Source of the DNA: Candidatus Sulfotelmatobacter sp.
Lineage (GTDB): Bacteria > Acidobacteriota > Terriglobia > Terriglobales > Acidobacteriaceae
Reading direction: 5' to 3'
Length of the DNA stretch: 11,525 bases
Assembly: GCA_030040725.1 (NCBI GenBank)
Contig: JASHTD010000100.1
Span: forward strand, 1-11,525
The position numbers were made by a program, and so were the translations under genes. Positions 7,121 through 11,525 of this stretch are shown in pieces. The notes under the pieces were generated by a model. It made no database searches and was not told where the DNA came from. It worked only from the letters and a program-made list of their open reading frames with translations. Within the stretch, counting starts at the first letter, position 1; every line of letters starts with the position of its first letter.

Positions 7121-7164
7121 CGCACACAGAAAGTCCTGCATTTCAAAACTGACCCGCGCAACAG

Positions 7165-7194
7165 TTGCTTCCGTCCAACCCCTCGGTATATAAA
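7165..7194 (+). promoter_or_regulatory. candidate promoter for the S9 peptidase gene
   Basis: TTGCTT (7165-7170) is followed after 18 bases by TATAAA (7189-7194), or after 16 bases by TATATA. Transcription would begin near 7201, shortly before the ATG at 7217. This supports 7217 as the start over longer open-frame alternatives. Confidence 0.45.
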
Positions 7195-7216
7195 CCTTCT
7201 TCACACCAACGGGCCT

Positions 7217-9397
7217 ATGAAAATCCGACAATCGCTTATTCTGCTGAGCGTAATTCCGCTCGTCATTTCACTCGCTGCTGCCCAATCCAAACCCAAGCTC
7301 ACGCTCGATACATTCTTCAACTCGGTGAGCTATCCCACCGTCGCTATCTCTCCCGACGGCAACTCCGTTGTGCTCGTCACCGAACGTGCCGACTGGGACC
7401 AGCAAATCTTCCGCGACGATCTCTGGCTCTATCGCTCCGACCTCATGGGCGACCAGAAGAGCAATGGCAATTCCGGCTCGCTGATTCAACTCACCCAATC
7501 CGGCCACGACTCCGAACCGAAGTGGTCGCCCGACGGCCGCTGGATCGCATTTCTCTCCGAGCGAAAGTCTTCTTCTGGAAAAGATTCCGATTCCGGTGAC
7601 GATGACGATAAAGGCGACGTCAGCCAGCTCTACGTAATTTCTCCAACTGGTGGTGAAGCCATTCAGCTCACCCAGGGCGACGCCAGCGTTCATACCTTTT
7701 CCTGGTCCGCGGATTCGCGCACTCTCTATTTCGCCACTCGCCAGCCCTGGAATAAAGAAAAGAAAGACGCTTACAAAGAAGAATGGAAAGATGTGATTCA
7801 GTACCGCACGGCCGAACGCGGAGACGCAATCTTCGCCCTTGACCTCGCCTCGGCCGTCGCCCACAACTTTTCCGAGGCTGAAAAACAATCCACAAAAAAG
7901 CAGTCAGAAGAGGAAAAAGAATCCGACGAAACTCAGGGCACGCAGGAGATCGCAACATCACCGTTGCGAATCGAAGACCTGATCACCTCGCCTGACGGCA
8001 GCAAGCTGGCATTCGCCAGCAATGCCATCAACCAGCGCCAGGAAAAATACGAAGACGTTGAAATCTACGAACTCGATGTGGCGCCCTCGCCCGCGAGTGC
8101 GAACAGCGAAAATAAACCCGCCGAGCCGCACCGTGTCACTCGCAACCAGGCCGTCGAGGGGCATCTTCACTGGGCCAGCGACAATCGTCACATCTTTTTC
8201 ACCGTCGAAGTCGGAGACGTTACTGGCCCCTACCGCGATCTTCAGCCGCACCTGTATTGGGTTGACTCGGACTCCGGCACTGTCGAACAGTGGGCAAAGG
8301 ATTTCTCCGGCGAGATTGTCAGCTACGGCCCGTTCGGCAACGGCGTCGTTGTTACCGCTCGGCTCGGCACCGAAGAGCAAATGTATACCGCCGATTCTCC
8401 ATCTTCGCCGTTGAAAAAACTCGACGGGAACTCTGGAACTTACGATCACCTCGCAACGCGTTTGCATTCTCAGCGCATCGCATTCATTTATTCATCTCTG
8501 CAAAAACCAGAGGAGGTCTACATCTCCGACAGCCCAGACCGCCTCGACCAGGCCCGAGCCATCACTTCCTTCAATCGAACGCTCGCCGAGTCCGATCTCC
8601 CACAAGGGAAGCCTTATCGCTGGAAAGCCGACGACGGAACCATGATTGAAGGCATGTTGATTTACCCTCCCGGAAAATTCGAGCAGAAGAATCTTCCCAT
8701 GTTCACCTTCATCCACGGCGGCCCCGCCGACGCCGACGGCAACCACTTCGAGGCCGACTGGTATCAATGGTCCGCTCTCGCCGCCACCAACGGCTGGCTT
8801 GTCTTTGAGCCCAACTACCGCGGCTCAACCGGCTACGGCGACAAATTCCTTATGCAGATCGTTCCGCAAATTGTCTCGCGTCCCGGCAAAGATATTCTTG
8901 AAGGCGTCGACGCGCTGGTGAAAGACGGCATCGCCGATCCCGACCATCTCACTGTCGGAGGCTACAGCTACGGCGGATACATGACCAACTGGCTGATCAC
9001 GCAATCCACCCAATGGAAGGCCGCCGTCACGGGAGCCGGAGCAGTCGAGCACATCGGCAACTGGGGCAACGACGACACCACTTACGACGACGCCTACTTC
9101 CTCGGCGGTCGCCCGTGGGAAGCCCAGAAGCGTTATCACGACGAAGCCGCCATCTTCCAGATCGACAAAGTCAAAACCCCGACGCACATGGTCGCCGGCG
9201 CCGACGACATTCGCGTTGCCGTCCTCGAAGATTATCTCCTCGAACACGCGCTCTACTCGCTCGGAATCCCGAACGCTCTGCTGATCTTTCCCGGCGAAGG
9301 CCACTCGCTCGACAAAAATCCATGGCACGGCAAAATCAAGGTGCGCGAGGAACTGAAGTGGCTGCAGAAATACGGCGGTGTGCCGGCAGGGAACTAG
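7217..9397 (+). CDS. secreted prolyl oligopeptidase family (S9) serine peptidase
   Basis: A 726-residue protein with a signal peptide (KIRQ, then a Leu/Ile/Val core, cleavage near AAAQS). The N-terminal two thirds is a beta-propeller with TolB/WD-like strands: ISPDGNSVVLV, WSPDGRWIAF, WSADSRTLYF, TSPDGSKLAF and WASDNRHIFF. The C-terminal alpha/beta hydrolase holds the catalytic triad: S584 in GGYSYGGYM, D663 in GADDIRV and H696 in PGEGHSLDK. Such S9 enzymes release dipeptides or blocked residues from short peptides, so a role in periplasmic or extracellular peptide use is likely; the exact subfamily (dipeptidyl or acylaminoacyl peptidase) is not settled. Two very polar insertions, near residues 115-135 (SSSGKDSDSGDDDDKGD) and about 220-243 (Lys/Glu-rich), interrupt the propeller. 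The open frame extends upstream to 6863 but overlaps amrS and a repeat, so 7217, next to the signal peptide, is chosen although its Shine-Dalgarno is weak. Confidence 0.92.
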   Translation: MKIRQSLILLSVIPLVISLAAAQSKPKLTLDTFFNSVSYPTVAISPDGNSVVLVTERADWDQQIFRDDLWLYRSDLMGDQKSNGNSGSLIQLTQSGHDSEPKWSPDGRWIAFLSERKSSSGKDSDSGDDDDKGDVSQLYVISPTGGEAIQLTQGDASVHTFSWSADSRTLYFATRQPWNKEKKDAYKEEWKDVIQYRTAERGDAIFALDLASAVAHNFSEAEKQSTKKQSEEEKESDETQGTQEIATSPLRIEDLITSPDGSKLAFASNAINQRQEKYEDVEIYELDVAPSPASANSENKPAEPHRVTRNQAVEGHLHWASDNRHIFFTVEVGDVTGPYRDLQPHLYWVDSDSGTVEQWAKDFSGEIVSYGPFGNGVVVTARLGTEEQMYTADSPSSPLKKLDGNSGTYDHLATRLHSQRIAFIYSSLQKPEEVYISDSPDRLDQARAITSFNRTLAESDLPQGKPYRWKADDGTMIEGMLIYPPGKFEQKNLPMFTFIHGGPADADGNHFEADWYQWSALAATNGWLVFEPNYRGSTGYGDKFLMQIVPQIVSRPGKDILEGVDALVKDGIADPDHLTVGGYSYGGYMTNWLITQSTQWKAAVTGAGAVEHIGNWGNDDTTYDDAYFLGGRPWEAQKRYHDEAAIFQIDKVKTPTHMVAGADDIRVAVLEDYLLEHALYSLGIPNALLIFPGEGHSLDKNPWHGKIKVREELKWLQKYGGVPAGN

Positions 9398-9409
9398 TTC
9401 CCAATCGAT

Positions 9410-9498
9410 GTCATTCCGAGAGGCGAGTGTAGCGAGCAAGGAGAGCCTGCCCTGAGCGACCGAACGCCGTGAGGGAGTCGAATGGGAATCTGCTTTTC
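9410..9498 (+). repeat. type B intergenic repeat (long copy)
   Basis: It begins GTCATTCCGAGAGGCGAG 12 bases after the S9 peptidase stop and ends GGAGTCGAATGGGAATCTGC followed by TTTTC. It lies between two convergent genes. The last part matches both the copy at 7034-7120 (AGTCGAA.GGGAATCT) and the one at 5746-5790 (TGCTTTTC). Confidence 0.65.
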
Positions 9499-9510
9499 CT
9501 CGACTGAATT

Positions 9511-9705
9511 CTAAGCTCGAACTTCGTGAACTCCGTCTTCCCGCAAGTGCGTTAAGATCGATTCGATCAATCCATCATTCTTGCGCAGGATTTCTTTGAA
9601 CTCGTAATGATCGGTGTGCGAAATCTCTTTCCGAAGTTCGCGATGCCGCTGCTCCAGAATGTGCACCAGAAGTTCTTCCTCTTCGTTTGTGAGTGTGAGT
9701 TCCAT
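9511..9705 (-). CDS. small charged helical protein of unknown function
   Basis: A 64-residue protein, mostly predicted helix, rich in Glu, Leu, Arg and His. It has the pattern LTNEEEELLVHILEQRHREL followed by KEISHTDHYEFKEILRKNDGLIESIL. I have an impression of similar short proteins in other Acidobacteria and related soil bacteria, but I know no function. The heptad-like spacing of leucines would allow a short coiled coil or helical hairpin. There is no signal peptide. A purine-rich AGGAGAGGAG lies upstream on the minus strand, but about 14 bases from the ATG, farther than usual. The gene is flanked on both sides by intergenic repeats and is convergent with the S9 peptidase gene. The coherent amino-acid pattern makes it more likely real than a chance frame. 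Confidence 0.65.
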   Translation of the reverse strand: MELTLTNEEEELLVHILEQRHRELRKEISHTDHYEFKEILRKNDGLIESILTHLREDGVHEVRA

Positions 9706-9793
9706 GGCTTCTATTTGTACTCCTCTCCTAGATTAGATTCACCCGAGGTCCATAAAGCCGCTTGATCGGGTTGCCACTTTTCCCTTCAGCGCT

Positions 9794-9856
9794 GTCATGC
9801 TGAGCGAAGCCCGTCGTTCCCCACCGCGAACGGCGGGCGTAGTCGAAGCACCCTAT
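9794..9856 (+). repeat. type A intergenic repeat with strong hairpin (copy 2)
   Basis: It begins GTCATGCTGAGCGAAG and ends AGTCGAAGCACCCTA, matching the outer parts of copy 1. Its stem differs: bases 9809-9838 pair over 11 positions (GCCCGTCGTTC against GCGAACGGCGGGC arms, one G-T pair). Conserved ends with different but still paired stems point to selection for structure. Confidence 0.7.
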
Positions 9857-9859
9857 CAG

Positions 9860-9923
9860 CTCGACGAATCTCAGCCGCCACATGCAACTCTTGACGCTTC
9901 TGGCGGGCAGATCCTTCGTCGAG
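9860..9923. repeat. 9-base perfect inverted repeat upstream of the PadR gene
   Basis: CTCGACGAA (9860-9868) and TTCGTCGAG (9915-9923) are perfect inverted copies with 46 bases between them. They start just after repeat copy 2 and end about 35 bases before the PadR promoter, so they may be a distant operator pair or the ends of a decayed repeat. Confidence 0.4.
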
Positions 9924-9937
9924 AGCGAAGATAGCGG

Positions 9938-9950
9938 GGTTCCTGGAACC
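9938..9950. promoter_or_regulatory. palindrome next to the PadR promoter, possible operator
   Basis: GGTTCCTGGAACC is a perfect 6-1-6 palindrome ending 7 bases before the -35 box. PadR proteins often repress their own operon, so this is a candidate site. It does not resemble the ATGT/ACAT sites known for classical PadR, so another regulator is equally possible. Confidence 0.35.
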
Positions 9951-9957
9951 TCACTCC

Positions 9958-9986
9958 TTGACATTCCATCCATCCCATAGCACAAT
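9958..9986 (+). promoter_or_regulatory. promoter of the PadR-HAAS operon
   Basis: A perfect -35 TTGACA (9958-9963), a 17-base spacer and CACAAT (9981-9986, 4 of 6). Transcription should begin near 9993, about 7 bases before the ATG at 10000, where there is no Shine-Dalgarno sequence. The message is therefore probably leaderless or nearly so. Confidence 0.55.
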
Positions 9987-9999
9987 TCCTAGCATTACA

Positions 10000-10383
10000 A
10001 TGTATTCGGCAATCAACAGCAACGGCAACAGTGACCGCGGCCAGCACTGGGAAGCGCAACTTCGCAAAGGATGCCTCGAAATGGCAATCCTCGCCAGCCT
10101 TTGGCAATCGCGCCTGTACGGGCTCGAGGTTCTGCGTGCGCTGTCGGAAAAATCTCAACTCGAAATCGCCGAAGGCACGCTCTATCCGATCTTGTCTCGT
10201 CTCAAGGCGCAAGGCCTTTTGCAGTCCGAGTGGGTCGAGGCCGAAGCCGGGCATCCCCGCAAATACTACTGGCTCACTCCCGCCGGACGCCGCCGCGCCC
10301 GCGAAATGGCCGAAGCATGGAATGAGTTCTCGACGAATCTGTCGGCGCTTATGCAGCCGATTCTAGGAGTGAAACAGCGATGA
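10000..10383 (+). CDS. PadR family transcriptional regulator
   Basis: A 127-residue winged-helix DNA-binding protein. The PadR core runs from about residue 20 to 100: LRKGCLEMAILASLW, then YGLEVLRALSEKS, EGTLYPILSRLKAQGLL (recognition helix) and the wing HPRKYYWLTPAGRRR. A short C-terminal helix for dimerisation follows, as in the small PadR subfamily. It usually acts as a repressor. Its stop overlaps the start of the HAAS-domain gene (ATGA at 10380-10383), a pairing seen very often in bacteria, where the regulator controls its partner operon. An in-frame codon at 9958 would extend the protein by 14 residues, but it overlaps the promoter's -35 box, so the ATG at 10000 is preferred. The start has no Shine-Dalgarno sequence, which fits the predicted very short leader. 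Confidence 0.92.
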   Translation: MYSAINSNGNSDRGQHWEAQLRKGCLEMAILASLWQSRLYGLEVLRALSEKSQLEIAEGTLYPILSRLKAQGLLQSEWVEAEAGHPRKYYWLTPAGRRRAREMAEAWNEFSTNLSALMQPILGVKQR

Positions 10384-10985
10384 CCAATCCAGTTTCCATC
10401 AGCGCAGAACCGCTTACCGATGCCCGAGTCGAAAGCTACCTCGCCCAGCTCGACTCTGCACTGCGCGGCCTGTCGACAGAAGAAAAACAGGATATCCTCC
10501 TCGAGATTCGCTCTCACATCGCCGACTCGGTCGCCGCGGCGCGCGATCGAGAAGCTGCCGTCGAGCGCGTGATACGCTTGCTCGGTGATCCCCAGGAACT
10601 AGCCCAGCGCTACAAAGCCGAGCGCATGCTCACTCGCGCCAGCCGCAGTTTTTCCCCATTGCTTCTGCTGCGCACAACCTGGGGCTGGGCCAAGCTCGGC
10701 ATGAAAGGGATGGTCGCATTGTTTGTCGCGCTCTTTGGCTATGGCGTAGCGCTCGCTCTGACCATCACCTTGATCCTCAAGCCCATCATGCCCTCGCGCG
10801 TGGGAGTTTGGTGGGGCCACGGCGATCTCAACGTCGGGATGGTCGACCATCCCGAGCGCATGCACGAGCTTCTCGGCCAATGGTACGTGCCGGTAATCGT
10901 GGTGCTTGCTTTCGGCTTCGCAGTCGGAACCACGCAGGCGCTGCGCTGGCTGATTCGCAGCCGCGCTCCGAGACAAATCTACTAG
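10380..10985 (+). CDS. HAAS/DUF1700-like membrane protein partner of PadR
   Basis: A 201-residue protein. Residues about 12-85 form a helical domain with the HAAS pattern: VESYLAQLDSALRGLSTEEKQDILLEIRSHI, then VERVIRLLGDPQELAQRYKAE. HAAS domains are found next to PadR genes and are thought to act in signalling at the membrane. Two membrane helices follow: MVALFVALFGYGVALALTITLIL (about 110-133) and VPVIVVLAFGFAVGTTQAL (about 169-187). Between them is a loop of about 35 residues rich in Trp, His and Gly, probably outside the membrane. The cytoplasmic HAAS part could hold or release the PadR regulator; that mechanism is inference. The gene overlaps padR by four bases and is probably the last of the operon. 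Confidence 0.85.
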   Translation: MTNPVSISAEPLTDARVESYLAQLDSALRGLSTEEKQDILLEIRSHIADSVAAARDREAAVERVIRLLGDPQELAQRYKAERMLTRASRSFSPLLLLRTTWGWAKLGMKGMVALFVALFGYGVALALTITLILKPIMPSRVGVWWGHGDLNVGMVDHPERMHELLGQWYVPVIVVLAFGFAVGTTQALRWLIRSRAPRQIY

Positions 10986-11048
10986 ATCGACTGCCGTCAT
11001 CAGCGATCATCCAACCGCTTACCTTTCCCGCAGTGTTACGTCTTGTCC

Positions 11049-11074
11049 TTTGGAGTTGTTTCTGCAACTCCAGA
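11049..11074 (+). terminator. hairpin after the PadR-HAAS operon, possible terminator
   Basis: TGGAGTTG (11051-11058), loop TTTCTG, CAACTCCA (11065-11072), extended by a T-G and a T-A pair to about ten pairs. It lies 63 bases after the HAAS stop and 50 bases before the next start. The tail GATACTTTCC is only weakly T-rich, so it may be a weak terminator or part of the leader of the next gene. Confidence 0.4.
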
Positions 11075-11112
11075 TACTTTCCGGTAAACTGCTGCTCCCA
11101 GAAAAACAAATC

Positions 11113-11118
11113 GAGGTG
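11113..11118 (+). promoter_or_regulatory. ribosome binding site of the cytochrome P460 gene
   Basis: GAGGTG is 6 bases ahead of the ATG at 11125 and fixes this start, which is directly followed by a signal peptide. Confidence 0.7.
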
Positions 11119-11124
11119 TCGCTC

Positions 11125-11525
11125 ATGACGATCGGCAAAACCGCACTCGCTGCGCTCGCTGCGCTTGCTTTCCTAGGCGCAATGAATCAATCTGCAACAT
11201 CGGCAGCTCCCCTGCGAAACTCTGCCGCCGTTCAAAGCGGTCCGCAGTATACAAACGACGCGCAACTCAAGTTTCCCGAAAACTATCGCCAGTGGGTTTA
11301 CGTGACCACGGGATTCGATATGAGCTATAACCCCACGATGAACATGGGACACCACATGTTCGACAACGTCTTCGTCAATCCGGAGTCATACCAGTCATTT
11401 CTCTCTACCGGAACCTGGCCCGACAAAACCATGCTGGTTCTCGAAGGCCGCATGGGCCAGGACAAGGGATCCATCAACAAGCAGGGAACCTATCAGGGAA
11501 CCGAGGTGATGGGCGTGGAAGTGCA
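11125..11525 (+). CDS. cytochrome P460 family protein, exported (3' truncated by the window)
   Basis: 133 codons are visible and the frame is open at the right edge. The N-terminus is a signal peptide with a Leu/Ala core (TALAALAALAFLGAM) and a likely cleavage site at TSA-AP (about residues 30-32). The body matches the P460 domain: FPENYRQWVYVTTGFDM, then MNMGHHMFDNVFVNPESYQSF, WPDKTMLVLEGR and GTYQGTEVMGVEV. Cytochrome P460 proteins are periplasmic c-type haem proteins that oxidise hydroxylamine or handle nitric oxide in some bacteria; many relatives in soil bacteria have no proven role. The CxxCH haem motif and cross-linking lysine would lie near the C-terminus, outside the window, so haem binding cannot be judged. 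The gene follows the PadR-HAAS operon after 139 bases with a hairpin between, so it is probably a separate unit. Confidence 0.85.
   Translation, partial: MTIGKTALAALAALAFLGAMNQSATSAAPLRNSAAVQSGPQYTNDAQLKFPENYRQWVYVTTGFDMSYNPTMNMGHHMFDNVFVNPESYQSFLSTGTWPDKTMLVLEGRMGQDKGSINKQGTYQGTEVMGVEV

Noticed and set aside
6863..7216. In-frame upstream extension of the S9 peptidase (118 extra residues)
   Set aside because: It overlaps the end of amrS and a repeat, its composition is not protein-like, and the ATG at 7217 is directly followed by a signal peptide and preceded by a promoter-like sequence.
7595..7609. DDDDK in the S9 peptidase as an enterokinase-type processing site
   Set aside because: It lies in a low-complexity acidic loop of a bacterial protein; the match is most likely coincidental.
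8825..9439. Antisense frame (204 codons) opposite the peptidase catalytic domain
   Set aside because: The opposite strand holds the intact catalytic triad; this frame is a shadow and runs into a repeat.
9728..9985. Minus-strand frame across the gap before padR
   Set aside because: It crosses repeat copy 2 and the padR promoter and has no coherent protein pattern.
10995..11010. GTCATCAGCGATC after the HAAS gene as a further type A repeat
   Set aside because: It resembles the beginning of the repeat only over a few bases and lacks the hairpin and the AGTCGAA end.

Overview
The window looks like a piece of a chromosome from an acidobacterium of the Terriglobia (Koribacter/Terriglobus type). 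The grounds are moderately GC-rich coding DNA, the characteristic intergenic elements that open with GTCATCCTGAGCGAAG or GTCATTCCGA and close with AGTCGAA, and the gene families present (DUF2844/DUF3443 pair, PilZ and GAF proteins, PadR plus HAAS pair, cytochrome P460, a secreted S9 peptidase). This taxonomic call is inference from sequence style; no rRNA or marker gene is present.

Layout, left to right. (1) 1-650: C-terminal end of a polytopic membrane protein, probably a WecA/MraY-type undecaprenyl-phosphate sugar-phosphate transferase. (2) 651-1167: a long non-coding stretch. (3) 1168-2025: a zinc-ribbon plus GAF protein. (4) 2195-3909, minus strand: a two-gene operon with ATGA overlap encoding an exported DUF2844 protein and a DUF3443 lipoprotein that carries both DTGS and DSGS motifs of a two-lobed pepsin-like aspartic protease. 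(5) 4053-5690: a PilZ-GAF-transmembrane-Sel1 protein whose GAF domain is a close relative of that in (3). The minus-strand pair is therefore bracketed by two related GAF sensors. (6) 5875-7011: AmrS, the radical-SAM member of the AmmeMemoRadiSam set. (7) 7217-9397: a secreted prolyl-oligopeptidase family (S9) peptidase. (8) 9511-9705, minus: a small charged helical protein. (9) 10000-10985: a PadR regulator translationally coupled to a HAAS/DUF1700-like membrane protein. (10) 11125 to the edge: the start of an exported cytochrome P460 family protein.

The window is mostly a mosaic of short transcription units, not one large pathway. Only two gene pairs are clearly co-translated: DUF2844-DUF3443 and PadR-HAAS. 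Six copies of two related hairpin-containing repeat families sit in the gaps, all in the same orientation. Four of the gaps that follow a forward gene have a copy starting 12-22 bases after the stop codon, which suggests a role as 3' end structures or an insertion preference for such sites.

The parts most worth following up are the DUF2844/pepsin-like DUF3443 operon, the PilZ-GAF-TM-Sel1 architecture, and the three cysteines spaced identically in the two GAF domains. I see no tRNA, rRNA, CRISPR array, insertion sequence or phage gene.
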